In this document: positions 18,601-27,451 of the stretch, one piece after another | How the letters are laid out: every line of letters starts with the position of its first letter | How positions within the stretch are numbered: position 1 is the first letter of the stretch | Source: Lacinutrix algicola | Lineage (GTDB): Bacteria > Bacteroidota > Bacteroidia > Flavobacteriales > Flavobacteriaceae | Assembly (NCBI RefSeq): GCF_001418085.1 | Contig: NZ_LIQH01000031.1 | Location: 29,507 to 93,506 of the forward strand | Reading direction: 5' to 3' | DNA: 64,000 nucleotides | Made by a program: the position numbers and the translations under genes | The notes under the pieces: generated by a model | Database searches by the model: none | The model's input: only the letters and a program-made list of their open reading frames with translations | What the model was told of the DNA's origin: nothing

Positions 18601-18853
18601 CATATTCTACACCTTTAATATTCGAAATTAATTGCTCTAAAGGCTTAATTACACGCGATTCCACTTCCGTAGGACTTGCTCCAGGATAACCCACAAAAAT
18701 GTCTGCCATAGGCACATCAATTTGCGGCTCTTCTTCACGCGGAATTAAAAATGAACTGTACACACCAATCACCATAAATACAATCATTAAAAGCACTGTA
18801 AGCTTAGACTGCATAAAGACTTTGGCAATTTTACCTGCGATTCCTTCTTTCAT
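15659..18853 (-). CDS. RND-family efflux pump inner-membrane subunit
   Basis: This 1064-residue protein has the typical AcrB-like layout: a first membrane segment near residues 15-33, two large periplasmic loops, and two clusters of membrane segments. Recognisable segments are YPGASPTEVESRVIKPLE, TGIVVDDSIIIAENMHRHF (proton-relay helix) and GMIALAGIMVRNSVLLIDF. It exports small hydrophobic or metal-linked substrates using the proton gradient, together with the adaptor and TolC genes just upstream. Length is normal. The substrate cannot be told; the GTAAC-type operator before the operon links it to the stress regulon. A dispersed repeat fills the gap to the adaptor gene. Confidence 0.92.
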   Translation of the reverse strand: MKEGIAGKIAKVFMQSKLTVLLMIVFMVIGVYSSFLIPREEEPQIDVPMADIFVGYPGASPTEVESRVIKPLEQLISNIKGVEYVYSTSMKEQGMVIVQFYVGEDIERSFVKLYNEINKHMDQMPAGVTFPLVKTRAIDDVPMLGLTLWSENYDDYQLNQMAQELEAEIKKINDVAITHKIGGRDRQLRVVLDKDKLAASGLDFLSVSEMIKANNSQLSAGSFDKNDTEFLVNTGAFLASVTDIENLVVGVQQNQPIYLKQVATIIDGPEIPQNYVSLGYGKGSVKSADYKSEYPAVTISVAKRKGADAMKISEVIIDKVDHLRSTLIPDDVHVEVTRNYGETASHKVSELLWHLIGSIFAVTLVVMLAMGWRGGLVVFLSVPITFALTLLSYYMMDYTLNRITLFALVFVTGIVVDDSIIIAENMHRHFKMKRLPFKEAALYAINEVGNPTILATFTVIASVLPMAFVSGLMGPYMAPMPIGASIAMILSLFVALTITPYLGYIFLREKDKKGAEETPEKAVEDTLIYKVYNKFERPLLESKGKRWLFLGLTFMVLMATMVLFFTKSVAVKMLPFDNKNEFQVVIDMPEGTTLERTGVVTQEVSQYLSTRPEVVNYQNYVGTSAPITFNGLVRHYDLRGGSNMADIQVNLIDKDERDIQSHGIAKLMRPDIQKIAAKYNANIKLVEVPPGPPVMSTIVAEVYGPDYNEQIKIANGVQNILKNTADVVDIDWMVEADQTEYQFDINKEKAMLYGVAPQQIAYTMNMALSNRSITSLYDEDAVTQVGLVLALDEKEKSTITDISQLKVKSKQGNMVPIADLVTITETISAKSIHRKNQKRVVYVMADMAGDLESPAYAILGMEEKLKEVPLPKGYELNEMYLGQPDFEDNYTVKWDGEWQITLEVFRDLGIAFLGAIILIYILIVGWFQNFKAPIVMMVAIPLSLIGIILGHWIMGAFFTATSFIGMIALAGIMVRNSVLLIDFINIRTTEGVPLKQACIEAGAVRTTPILLTAGTVVIGAFVILFDPIFQGLAISLMGGTIVSTVLTLLVVPLVYYMIEKKNYK

Positions 18854-18866
18854 TTTATTTTATATT

Positions 18867-18953
18867 TTGGGCGTTTTAACAGGCTATCCTTTACAATCTT
18901 TTTTTGCCATATATGGCAGCAAAAAAAGGATTTTCACTTCTATCCTTAACGCA
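18867..18953 (+). repeat. Dispersed palindromic repeat, copy 1
   Basis: The element runs from TTTGGGCGTT to TTAACGCA and is centred on GCCATATATGGC with long T and A flanks. Its 36-base core at 18896-18931 is identical, in reverse orientation, to 45931-45966. It lies between the adaptor and pump genes of the RND operon and would be transcribed with them. Confidence 0.75.
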
Positions 18954-18962
18954 ACTTATTAG

Positions 18963-20039
18963 TTATTGAATTATAATTTTTGCTCCATTAAACAGTTTGC
19001 CTTCAGCTGAAACAATGTATGCTTCGTCTGCATTTAAACCAGATAAAACTTCAACTTGATTTCCAAAAGTTCTACCTAAACGCAACCAACGTAATAATGC
19101 TGTATTACTTTGACTTACTGTATATACTCCAGATAATTGTCCGTTTGTTACAATGGCATTAGTTGGTATTAAAACCATAGATGACGTTGCTTTTCTTTCT
19201 ACAGGAAATTGAACTGTTGTAAACATGCCTGATAAAATATTAGCATCTGTTTTATCTAAATCTATTTTTACTAAATATTGTCCACCAGTATTTTTAGCAG
19301 AAGTGCTCACTTCTTTTACTTTTCCTTTTAAGGTTTTATTAATGGATTTAACTAATACATCAACAGTAGATCCTTTTTTTATAGCAGAAATTTCAGTTTC
19401 AGGAACCATTGCCATCACTTCAAAATCCCCAGGTGTTTCAATACTTATTAATGGTACACCAGGATTAGCCATATTACCAGCTTCAACATTTTTACTAGTT
19501 ACTGTTCCACTAAAAGGTGCAGTAATATTACTGTAAGCAAACTGTGCGTTAATTTCATTTTTCATTTGATTAGCTGCTTCAACTCTAGCTTTTGCCATTT
19601 CAAAATTTGCAGTCATATCATCCATTTCTTTTTGAGATGCACTATTGTCTGCAAATAAGTTTTTAAAACGATTATAATCTTTTTGAGCATTGTTATAAGC
19701 AACTGTTGCTTCTGTTATTCCAGCATTAACCTGAGCTCTTTTAGCTTGTAAATCACTATTATTAATAGAGATTAATAATTGGCCTTTACGCACTTTATCT
19801 CCAACATTTACATGTACTTTATTAACGTAACCCATCATTCTAGTACTTAAATCTGCACTATTTGTGGCTTGTATTTTTCCGCTTACAGATAAAAAAGGAC
19901 TGTTACCATTTGCTACTACTTGACTAGTTTTTACACTAATTGCTGGCGAATTATCTACAACTGGTTTTTTGTCTTCGCTACCACAACTCGCTACTAATAG
20001 CGTTACAAAGAGTGTTAGTATTGTATATATGTTTTTCAT
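18963..20039 (-). CDS. RND efflux periplasmic adaptor (membrane fusion lipoprotein)
   Basis: This 358-residue protein begins with a lipoprotein signal (LFVTLLVASCGSEDKK). It has a biotinyl-lipoyl-like hairpin (GYVNKVHVNVGDKVRKGQLL...ITAPFSGTVTSKNVEAGN) split by a coiled coil at about residues 100-160. Beta-barrel and membrane-proximal parts follow. It bridges the inner-membrane pump and TolC across the periplasm. It starts 8 bp after the TolC stop and is followed by the pump gene, the normal order for a tripartite operon. Confidence 0.9.
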   Translation of the reverse strand: MKNIYTILTLFVTLLVASCGSEDKKPVVDNSPAISVKTSQVVANGNSPFLSVSGKIQATNSADLSTRMMGYVNKVHVNVGDKVRKGQLLISINNSDLQAKRAQVNAGITEATVAYNNAQKDYNRFKNLFADNSASQKEMDDMTANFEMAKARVEAANQMKNEINAQFAYSNITAPFSGTVTSKNVEAGNMANPGVPLISIETPGDFEVMAMVPETEISAIKKGSTVDVLVKSINKTLKGKVKEVSTSAKNTGGQYLVKIDLDKTDANILSGMFTTVQFPVERKATSSMVLIPTNAIVTNGQLSGVYTVSQSNTALLRWLRLGRTFGNQVEVLSGLNADEAYIVSAEGKLFNGAKIIIQ

Positions 20040-20047
20040 CTTAATAA

Positions 20048-21355
20048 TTATTCTTTAGTTAAAAATTGTAAATATGCTTGTGTGTAATTGTATTCGAAAA
20101 TAGTTTGGTAATATTCCAATTGCTTTTTTGCATATTGCGTTTCTGCAATTAATAAATCAGACGTTTTTTCTAAACCTTCTTTAAATCTATTGGTTCTAAT
20201 TCTTAAAGATTCTTCAGATTGTTGTAATGCTAGAGTTGTTAATTTTAACTTATTATCAGCATCTAAAAAGGCACGTTTTGCTTTGTTTAATTCTAAATTA
20301 CTTTGCGAAACATATTGTTTGTATTCTAGCTTTGATTTTTCAAATTCGGCCTTACTCTTTTGTGCTTTTCCAAAACGTTTAGAGCCTTGAAATAAATCCC
20401 AACTTAACTGCGCTCCAAATAAGTATCCATTGGCATCACCTTGAAAAATTTGATCATCATACAACTCGTAACTTCCAAACGCATTTAAACGAGGTAAAAA
20501 AGCCATTTTATCTGCTTTATTCATCGCTTCATAAGCGTTTGATGCTAATTGCATGGCTTTAATGTCAGAACGATTTTCTGAAATCTTTTTATCTTCTATA
20601 GTAAAAGTTGCAATGGTTAATTCATCCGTTGGAGTGTAAACAACATAGTTGTCATCATTCATTAAAAAAGATAAATAATTAGAAGCATTTTGTACATTAC
20701 TTTTTGCTGTTTGCAATTGATTTTGAACTTCAGTTACTCGTACTTCAACATTCAATACATCTGCACGTTGCAAATAGCCTTGTTTAAAACTGTTGTCTGC
20801 TAATTTTTTGTTAGCATTTGCAGCTTCCAACGCTTTTTCTAAAACATTAACCGCTTTATAGGCTAACTGTAATTGCATGTAAGCTTTATCTACTTCAAAC
20901 ACTAAGTAATCTTGTGTGCGCTTTGTATTTAAAGACATAGCTTCCATTTTAGATTTGGCAGCTTTACGTTGATAAATACCATCTAAATTAAATAATGGTT
21001 GCTGAATTTCAAATTTTGTAGCATAGTTTTCAATCTGAGAAGGATTGTTTAATAAAGATGGATTAAAATCGTTTTGCGTTAAAATTTCCTGATTTAATTT
21101 AGAGCCAAAAGCCATTAATGGATTTGTGGTTGCTATTGCAGTATGACTTGCTGTAATGTTAGGTAAAAACACAGCATTTGTTTGTCTGTAATCTGCTTTT
21201 GCAACATTAAAATCTTGTTCAGAAATTTTAATGCTTGTGTTGTTCTCAGATACTTTTAACAAAACATCAGGTTTTGAAATAGGTACGACTTCTTGTGCTT
21301 TAACAGAGAGACTGAAAACAAAAAGTAATACTGGTATATAAATATATTTTTTCAT
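20048..21355 (-). CDS. TolC-family outer-membrane efflux protein
   Basis: This 435-residue protein has a signal peptide (IPVLLFVFSLSVKAQE) and two TolC-type repeats rich in heptad helices (KALEAANANKKLADNSFKQG and LRIRTNRFKEGLEKTSDLL). The family forms trimeric outer-membrane channels for RND, ABC and MFS pumps. First gene of the RND operon. The start is preceded by 50 bp of leader and then a perfect AAGTAAC...GTTACTT operator. Confidence 0.9.
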   Translation of the reverse strand: MKKYIYIPVLLFVFSLSVKAQEVVPISKPDVLLKVSENNTSIKISEQDFNVAKADYRQTNAVFLPNITASHTAIATTNPLMAFGSKLNQEILTQNDFNPSLLNNPSQIENYATKFEIQQPLFNLDGIYQRKAAKSKMEAMSLNTKRTQDYLVFEVDKAYMQLQLAYKAVNVLEKALEAANANKKLADNSFKQGYLQRADVLNVEVRVTEVQNQLQTAKSNVQNASNYLSFLMNDDNYVVYTPTDELTIATFTIEDKKISENRSDIKAMQLASNAYEAMNKADKMAFLPRLNAFGSYELYDDQIFQGDANGYLFGAQLSWDLFQGSKRFGKAQKSKAEFEKSKLEYKQYVSQSNLELNKAKRAFLDADNKLKLTTLALQQSEESLRIRTNRFKEGLEKTSDLLIAETQYAKKQLEYYQTIFEYNYTQAYLQFLTKE

Positions 21356-21402
21356 TAATTATTAATTTACAGGACAAAAGTAGTTCAAGAATTTACTTTA
21401 GT

Positions 21403-21420
21403 AAGTAACATAGGTTACTT
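21403..21420 (-). promoter_or_regulatory. GTAACNNNNGTTAC operator before the RND operon
   Basis: AAGTAAC-ATAG-GTTACTT is a perfect inverted repeat with 7-bp arms, ending 48 bp upstream of the TolC start codon. It is one of six copies in the window. The half-site geometry is that of Crp/Fnr-family dimers. Confidence 0.65.
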
Positions 21421-21616
21421 AGGAAAAGCAATATGAATTAAGACATTATTTATAGCTCTAAATTTAGAATAAACATAATGTATATATACTGATAAATATC
21501 ATACAGAATATTGATTATTAAGTTATTGAGGTGTAAATCGGTAATAAGTGCTTTTTTTAAGGAAGCAAAAAGTTACTATAAAAACAAAGTGTCGTTATAA
21601 ATATATTGGTATAGCG

Positions 21617-21624
21617 TACTTTTG
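21617..21624 (+). promoter_or_regulatory. Possible Bacteroidota -7 promoter element (TANNTTTG)
   Basis: TACTTTTG matches the -7 element used by the Bacteroidota primary sigma factor. It lies only 8 bases before the ATG of the following hydrolase gene, so the message would be leaderless or nearly so. I see no convincing -33 TTTG at the proper spacing. Confidence 0.35.
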
Positions 21625-21632
21625 CATATTAT

Positions 21633-22631
21633 ATGGATTCATTAACACAAATAGTATTAGGAGCAGCTGTTGGAGAAGTTGTTTTAGGTAAAAAAGTCGG
21701 AAATAAAGCGATGCTTTATGGAGCTATTGCTGGAACTATTCCAGATTTAGATGTGTTTGCGTCTTACTTTACAGATACTGTTTCTGCACTTGCTATACAT
21801 CGTGGCTTTACACATTCTATTGTGTTTTCTGTACTATTTGCTCCCATTTTTGGATGGATTGTATCGCGTTATGAGAGGTATAAAAACTTTAAAAGTTGGT
21901 CTTGGTTATTCTTTTGGTCGTTTGTGACACATCCTATTTTAGATGCACATACAACTTGGGGAACGCAATTGTTTTGGCCTTTTGATTTACGATTAGCTTT
22001 TAAAAACATATTTGTAATTGATCCATTATACACTGTCCCTTTTTTGGTGTTTTTAATTTTAGCTATGCGACAAAAACGCACTACTGTAAAACGACGTTTT
22101 TATAATAAAATGGGATTAATAATTAGCACCTCTTATTTGGTATTAACCTTAGTTTTAAAATGGATTACCTATGCTCAATTTGAATCTGCTTTATCAACAC
22201 AAAAGATAACGTATTTAGATATTGATACTAGACCTTCTCCTTTAAATACAATACTTTGGAGTGCAAACGTGCAAACAGAAGATGCTTATTTACTTGGAAA
22301 TTATTCTTTTTTTGATAGCCAACCAATCACTTTTGAAAGCTATCCAAAAAACCATAAATTATTAGGAAATCTTATTGAAGACGAAAGTGTAAAACACATG
22401 ATTACTATTACTGAAGGTTGGTATACAATAAATAAAAAGGATGATACGCTTTATTTTAATGATTTACGATTTGGTCTTTTAAGTTTAACACCAAAATCTG
22501 AAAATTTTGTTTTTAAATATAGATTAGATGTTACTGCTTCTGGTAAAGTTATATTTACTGAAGTGCCTAAAGATAGTCGTGATGGTAAAAATCTATTAAA
22601 TGAATTGTGGCAACGAGTAAAAGGTAATTAA
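21633..22631 (+). CDS. Membrane-bound metal-dependent hydrolase, YdjM/DUF457 family
   Basis: This 332-residue protein opens with MDSLTQIVLGAAVGE and has the family motifs GTIPDLDVF, HRGFTHSIVF and THPILDAHTTWG, whose His and Asp residues are thought to bind metal. Four or five membrane segments occupy about residues 5-190, and a soluble C-terminal domain follows. The physiological substrate is unknown. It is transcribed alone, between the RND operon promoter and a bidirectional terminator. A broken copy of its last third lies at 41640-42040. Confidence 0.85.
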   Translation: MDSLTQIVLGAAVGEVVLGKKVGNKAMLYGAIAGTIPDLDVFASYFTDTVSALAIHRGFTHSIVFSVLFAPIFGWIVSRYERYKNFKSWSWLFFWSFVTHPILDAHTTWGTQLFWPFDLRLAFKNIFVIDPLYTVPFLVFLILAMRQKRTTVKRRFYNKMGLIISTSYLVLTLVLKWITYAQFESALSTQKITYLDIDTRPSPLNTILWSANVQTEDAYLLGNYSFFDSQPITFESYPKNHKLLGNLIEDESVKHMITITEGWYTINKKDDTLYFNDLRFGLLSLTPKSENFVFKYRLDVTASGKVIFTEVPKDSRDGKNLLNELWQRVKGN

Positions 22632-22646
22632 TAAATTTCATTCAAA

Positions 22647-22686
22647 ATAAAAAGACATTTATAATTGTTTACAAATGCCTTTTTAT
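22647..22686. terminator. Bidirectional hairpin terminator
   Basis: AAAAAGACATTTATAA pairs with TTACAAATGCCTTTTT (two G-U pairs) around a TTGT loop. It separates the convergent hydrolase gene and the small minus-strand gene. Confidence 0.75.
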
Positions 22687-22711
22687 TAACCAACCAAAAC
22701 TGACAACCATA

Positions 22712-22849
22712 TCAGTTTACTTTTCTAGTGCCTCCATGTCCTCCAGCTACAACAACCATTATTTTTATGCTTAAATAAATGAATTTGAAAAACTGAATGA
22801 TAGGATTCATCATTTTAAATCTTTGATATTTTGATATTCTCTGTGTCAT
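22712..22849 (-). CDS. 45-residue small membrane protein downstream of sqr
   Basis: The frame runs from ATG at 22849 to TGA at 22712. The protein has a basic start (MTQRISKYQRFKMM), a hydrophobic segment of about 20 residues (IIQFFKFIYLSIKIMVVV) and a Gly/His tail GGHGGTRKVN. The basic start plus one span plus a neat glycine-rich tail argue for a real gene. It lies 26 bp after the sqr stop on the same strand, so it may be cotranscribed with sqr. An internal Met at residues 13 or 14 could be the true start. Function unknown; the ORF is too short for ordinary gene callers. Confidence 0.5.
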   Translation of the reverse strand: MTQRISKYQRFKMMNPIIQFFKFIYLSIKIMVVVAGGHGGTRKVN

Positions 22850-22875
22850 TATATATTATTTTAAGTACTTAATTT

Positions 22876-24333
22876 CTACTCAGGAATCAACCACCAAAAA
22901 GGTCGCATTTTTGCTTTATAGATAAAGGCATAATGCAATGCTAATTTTAACCAATGACCGGCTAAACCTATTTGTCCGAAGGTTTTTCCTAATTGTCGCC
23001 CTTGAGTTTTTGGATATTTCTCATAATCTGGAACAATTGGATACGTTGTAATGCTTACTCCGCTTCCAGATAGCATCCCGTAACCAGCAGAAGCAATACA
23101 TGCTGCTCCCATATTTCCCATAGAGCCTTTATGATTTAAAGATTCTTTTCCACTTTTTATAGAATCTATAATATTATCAGCAACCAATTTTGCGGTAATA
23201 CCTGATGGCATTCCTGTACGCGGTGGCGCTGGAGCAATTACCGTCCCGTTTTTACTCGTTCTTGGCTTAGAAATGGCATGTGGTGGTGCAAAGGCTATTC
23301 CTGGAGCAAAAATATTTTTATAACTCGGATTTTGATACGTTTCTGGCCAATCTTTTACGGACCATTGTTCATATGGTTTTGGAGTGTAATCGGCATCTAC
23401 AATCATAAAACCTTTGAAGAGCTTTTCTGTGATATCGTTTTCATTTTTATCATAGGCTTTAAAACCATGACCAGAAAATGAAGGAATTAACATTGCAAAA
23501 TCATAAGTTTCTACTTTATATTCGCCTTCTAAATTTTCGTAATGAGCTATACCGTCTTCAATTTTGTTTACGCCAGCTCCAAGGATCCATTTGATGTCTC
23601 TGTCTTCAAAAACCATTTCGACCATTTCATGAGATTTCATGGTCATACTACCATAACTTAATAACATACCATCCATCCCAAAATCTCCTAGTTGGTATTC
23701 GTTAGAAATCCAAGTGACTTCTGCCATATCACGCACGTTATGCTTGCGTAATTCTTGCTCAACATTTAAAATATATTCAAAAGCAGCACCTTGACAAGTC
23801 GATTTTGCATGACCTGTACCGATTAGAATTTTAGCTTTTTTACCCGCTTTCATTTCTTGGATTAATGCCTTCAAACCTACCCATGCATGATCTGCATGAG
23901 AGAATGTACACACTGAATACGCTTTGTTTTTACCTGGCAATAAACCCTCTGTAGCTTCAAAGTTTAATTTTGGACCTGTAGCATTAATTAAATAATCGTA
24001 GGTTATCTTTTCTTGCGTTCCTTTATTATCTCCGTGAACATATTCTGATAAAACATAAGGTTTTTCTTCTGTTTTATCTCCTTCAGGGAAAAAAGAAATC
24101 GCTTTGGCCTGTTTATATCCAATACCTTTCTTTTTATACAAAGGTGCTAATGGAAAGTAAATTTTTTCTGATTTCATTTTACCAATTCCAACCCAAATAT
24201 TTGAAGGGACCCATTGGTAATTACTGTTAGGAGATACTACAATTACTTCATGATTTTTTGGCAGTTTTCTACGTAAATGAGTTGCTGCAACATGACCAGA
24301 AATACCTGCTCCTAAAATGACAATTTTAGACAT
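22876..24333 (-). CDS. sqr: Sulfide:quinone oxidoreductase-type FAD protein
   Basis: This 485-residue flavoprotein starts with the dinucleotide-binding fold VILGAGISGHVAATHLR and then SPNSNYQWVPSNIWVG, typical of the SQR family. Candidate catalytic cysteines are in STCQGAAFEY and AACIASAGYG. The C-terminal end is amphipathic (AGHWLKLALHYAFIYKAKMR) and fits monotopic membrane binding. The enzyme oxidises sulfide and passes electrons to the quinone pool, which makes sense with the cytochrome bd oxidase and the persulfide dioxygenase-rhodanese nearby. A perfect GTAAC operator lies 131 bp upstream. A different flavoprotein of the same superfamily (NADH dehydrogenase type 2) is less likely given the cysteines. 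Confidence 0.8.
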   Translation of the reverse strand: MSKIVILGAGISGHVAATHLRRKLPKNHEVIVVSPNSNYQWVPSNIWVGIGKMKSEKIYFPLAPLYKKKGIGYKQAKAISFFPEGDKTEEKPYVLSEYVHGDNKGTQEKITYDYLINATGPKLNFEATEGLLPGKNKAYSVCTFSHADHAWVGLKALIQEMKAGKKAKILIGTGHAKSTCQGAAFEYILNVEQELRKHNVRDMAEVTWISNEYQLGDFGMDGMLLSYGSMTMKSHEMVEMVFEDRDIKWILGAGVNKIEDGIAHYENLEGEYKVETYDFAMLIPSFSGHGFKAYDKNENDITEKLFKGFMIVDADYTPKPYEQWSVKDWPETYQNPSYKNIFAPGIAFAPPHAISKPRTSKNGTVIAPAPPRTGMPSGITAKLVADNIIDSIKSGKESLNHKGSMGNMGAACIASAGYGMLSGSGVSITTYPIVPDYEKYPKTQGRQLGKTFGQIGLAGHWLKLALHYAFIYKAKMRPFWWLIPE

Positions 24334-24463
24334 TTTATATGGTTTTAGAATGTGAGTTTAGTTTAAAATTAAAGCTATGAAGTAGAATCTATCAGTTTGA
24401 ATATCTGACAAATAGAACACCTTAATAATAGTACAAAGATTGAGTAATTATAGGTACTACACA

Positions 24464-24477
24464 GTAACTTTTGTTAC
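24464..24477 (-). promoter_or_regulatory. GTAACNNNNGTTAC operator upstream of sqr
   Basis: GTAAC-TTTT-GTTAC is a perfect inverted repeat, 131 bp before the sqr start and just after the end of the ABC exporter operon. The spacing to the start codon is longer than for the other copies, so the sqr leader may be longer. Confidence 0.6.
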
Positions 24478-24486
24478 ACAAGTCTC

Positions 24487-25608
24487 TTAATTTGTCTTCT
24501 TATAACTCCAAACTGCTAAAGCATTCATTACAAAAGCATAAATCGCTGTTTTTAATAACTGAGGAAGAATATCTTTAAAACCAGAACCTTTAAGCATAAC
24601 CATGCGCATCACCTCTACAAAATATCGTATTGGATTAAATTCGGTAAGGGTTTGCGCCCATTTTGGCATACTCTCTATTGGTGTGAATAAGCCACTCATT
24701 AAAATAAAAATAACTGTAAAAAACCACGCAATAAACATCGCTTGTTGCTGTGTATCCGTAAAATTGGAAATAAATAAACCGATTCCTAAAATGACTAAAA
24801 TATAAATAGAGGTATATAAGTAGAGTAGTGGTAAACTACCAATCATCGGAATATTGAAAATGACTTTAGCTAAAATTAACCCGACCGTTAATAATCCCAT
24901 GCCTATCACCCAAAACGGAAAAAGCTTCCCAATAATAAATTGGCTTTTTTTAATTGGGGTCACATTAATTTGTTCTAGCGTACCAATTTCTTTTTCGCGG
25001 ACAATATTCATTCCCGAAAGGAAGAGCGTAATCATGGTTACTAGTAAAACTAGAATACCGGGAACCATAAAGGTTTTGTAATTTAAGGTCTTATTATACC
25101 AAAATAATGGAATAGTCTCTATAGCTATTGGTTGTATTTGTTTATCTGAAACTTGTAATAAATCTACTTTTATACTCTGATTAAAGCGTTGTACAATTTG
25201 TGTGACATACACCTTTTCTACACCTGCTGCTGCGCCATCAATAGCATTTATAGTTACGCCTAAGCTATTCTGTTTTTCTTTTTGTAAATCACGTTCAAAA
25301 TAGTTTGGGATTTCTAAAAGCACATCTACTTCCCCTTTTAACATCGCAGCACTTGCTAATGCTTCCGAAGGAAAATCTGTTAACACATTAAAGTAAGTGG
25401 ATGCATTAAATTTTTCAATTAAAGCTCTAGATGTTGCTGTGTGGTCGCTATCAATATAACCGAATTTGATGTTTTTGACTTCAAAAGTAGCTGCATTAGA
25501 TAAGATAACAAGTTGAAATATGGGCAAGACAAAAATGATAGGAAGCATACCTTTATTTCTAAAGATTTGCTTAAACTCCTTTTGTATGATGTATAGGATT
25601 GTTTTCAT
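24487..25608 (-). CDS. ABC-2 type exporter permease (second)
   Basis: This 373-residue YbhR/YhhJ-like permease has an N-terminal membrane segment (FRNKGMLPIIFVLPIFQLVI), a large periplasmic loop, and five C-terminal segments with NIVREKEIGTLEQINVTP. That last motif is the coupling region typical of ABC-2 exporters. Its ATG shares one base with the stop of the preceding permease gene. It is last in the TetR-TolC-HlyD-ATPase-ATPase-permease-permease operon and completes a type of exporter like YbhGFSR. Confidence 0.88.
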   Translation of the reverse strand: MKTILYIIQKEFKQIFRNKGMLPIIFVLPIFQLVILSNAATFEVKNIKFGYIDSDHTATSRALIEKFNASTYFNVLTDFPSEALASAAMLKGEVDVLLEIPNYFERDLQKEKQNSLGVTINAIDGAAAGVEKVYVTQIVQRFNQSIKVDLLQVSDKQIQPIAIETIPLFWYNKTLNYKTFMVPGILVLLVTMITLFLSGMNIVREKEIGTLEQINVTPIKKSQFIIGKLFPFWVIGMGLLTVGLILAKVIFNIPMIGSLPLLYLYTSIYILVILGIGLFISNFTDTQQQAMFIAWFFTVIFILMSGLFTPIESMPKWAQTLTEFNPIRYFVEVMRMVMLKGSGFKDILPQLLKTAIYAFVMNALAVWSYKKTN

Positions 25609-26714
25609 TATTCCAATCTAATTTTATATTTCTTCACACTTAATCCTATATAAAAAATAGTCATCCCTATTAAAATCAAGGTTTCTTTCCATAAATATTG
25701 TAATCCTACTCCTTTTAGCATAATGCCTTTTATGATGATAATAAACCACTTTGCAGGAATGATATTACTAATAATTTGCAATGGTAAAGGCATGCTTGAA
25801 ATCGGAAAAATGAAGCCTGACAATAAAATTACTGGAAGCATAAGACCCATTAAAGAAATCATCATTGCTGTTTGTTGTGTAGCAGAAATTGTTGATATTA
25901 ATATACCTAAAGCTAATGCTGTAATTATAAATAAAACGCTTTCAAATCCTAGTAAAATTAAACTTCCTTGAACTGGCATTTTAAAGATAAAAATACTTAG
26001 TAAAACAATAACTGTAGCATTTATAATGGATAGAAAAATATAAGGAAATACTTTGCCAACAATAACCTGAATTGGTTTTATTGGTGACACCAAAAGGATT
26101 TCCATAGTCCCTAATTCTTTTTCTCTAGTAATAGAAATCGAGGTCATCATAGCTGAAACTAACATTAAAATAATAGTCATTACACCGGGAACAAACATGT
26201 ACACACTTTTTAATTCTGGGTTGTAAACCATTCTGGTTTGTGGTACAATTTGATAGGTGATGGCGATGTCTTTATTTAGTTCTTTTTGATATTGTTGAAG
26301 AATAGCGTTGACATAGTTACTTACTGTATTTGCAGTATTAGGATCTGTAGCATCTGTAATAATCTGGATAGTTGCTTTGTGATCTTTAATTAAATTTTTG
26401 CTAAATCCTTTTTCGAAATTTAAAACCGCTTTTACTTTTCCTTTTTTGAAAATAGTTTCAATATCTGATTCTTTATTAATAAATTGACTGATACTAAAGT
26501 ATTTTGAAGCTGAAATTTTATTAATAATTTCTGTTGTTGTAGCACCTTTAGAATGGTCTAAAACTGCAATATCTACATTATTAATCTCATTAGTAATCGC
26601 AAAACCAAATAACATGATTTGTGCTATTGGCATTCCGAAGAGAATAAACAACGAACGTTTATCTCTAAAAATATGGTAGAATTCTTTTTTTATGAAGCCT
26701 ATAAATCTTTTCAT
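25608..26714 (-). CDS. ABC-2 type exporter permease (first)
   Basis: This 368-residue permease has the same layout as the next gene: an N-terminal span (RSLFILFGMPIAQIMLFGF), a periplasmic domain, and the motif SITREKELGTMEILLVSP before the C-terminal membrane bundle. The two permeases are paralogues of one another and probably form a heterodimer. The start overlaps the ATPase stop as ATGA. Confidence 0.88.
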   Translation of the reverse strand: MKRFIGFIKKEFYHIFRDKRSLFILFGMPIAQIMLFGFAITNEINNVDIAVLDHSKGATTTEIINKISASKYFSISQFINKESDIETIFKKGKVKAVLNFEKGFSKNLIKDHKATIQIITDATDPNTANTVSNYVNAILQQYQKELNKDIAITYQIVPQTRMVYNPELKSVYMFVPGVMTIILMLVSAMMTSISITREKELGTMEILLVSPIKPIQVIVGKVFPYIFLSIINATVIVLLSIFIFKMPVQGSLILLGFESVLFIITALALGILISTISATQQTAMMISLMGLMLPVILLSGFIFPISSMPLPLQIISNIIPAKWFIIIIKGIMLKGVGLQYLWKETLILIGMTIFYIGLSVKKYKIRLE

Positions 26715-27439
26715 CCTCTAGCAAGTTTTAAAAACACATCGTTCATATTATCTACTTGAAATTGTGCTTTCAATTTTTTAGGTGTATCTAAAGCTTCAAT
26801 TTTTCCGTTTACCATAATGGAAACTCTGTCGCAATACTCAGCTTCATCCATATAATGCGTAGTTACAAAAACGGTAGTACCTTGATGGGCTGCTTTGTAA
26901 ATCATTTCCCAAAATTGTCGTCTAGTAATAGGATCTACTCCTCCTGTTGGCTCATCTAAAAACACAATTTTCGGATCATGAATTAAGGACACAGAAAAAG
27001 ATAATTTTTGTTTCCAACCTAAAGGCAAAGCACCAACTAATTGATCTGATACGTCTTCCAATCCTAATTCTTCAAGCAAGATTGCTATTTTTTCTTTTAT
27101 TCTTTTTCTGGATAGGCCATAAATTCCGCCAAAAAACGTGATGTTTTCTTTAACTGTTAAATCGTCATACAAAGCAAATTTCTGACTCATATAACCAATG
27201 CTTTTCTTGATGTTTTCGGCTTGTTTATAAACATCAAATCCTGCCACCTGAGCTTTACCTGCAGTTGGTTTAGAAATACCTATCAACATTTTCATCGCTG
27301 TAGTTTTTCCTGCTCCATTTGCTCCTAAAAACCCGAATATCTCACCTTTTTTAACATCAAAAGTAATAGCATCTACAGCTGCAAAATCTCCGTACATTTT
27401 GGTTAACCCTTCTACTTGTATGACTGTATTGTTGTCCAT
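26711..27439 (-). CDS. ABC exporter ATP-binding protein (second)
   Basis: This 242-residue nucleotide-binding protein has Walker A GANGAGKTT, a signature region LGWKQKLSFSVSL (the LSGGQ motif is diverged to PLGWKQKL, which is seen in this subfamily), Walker B IVFLDEPTGGVDP and the switch His in VTTHYMDEAEYC. It energises the two ABC-2 permeases encoded next. It follows the first ATPase gene after a 34-bp gap that contains a short perfect palindrome. Confidence 0.88.
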   Translation of the reverse strand: MDNNTVIQVEGLTKMYGDFAAVDAITFDVKKGEIFGFLGANGAGKTTAMKMLIGISKPTAGKAQVAGFDVYKQAENIKKSIGYMSQKFALYDDLTVKENITFFGGIYGLSRKRIKEKIAILLEELGLEDVSDQLVGALPLGWKQKLSFSVSLIHDPKIVFLDEPTGGVDPITRRQFWEMIYKAAHQGTTVFVTTHYMDEAEYCDRVSIMVNGKIEALDTPKKLKAQFQVDNMNDVFLKLARG

Positions 27440-27451
27440 TCGTTTTTTTTT

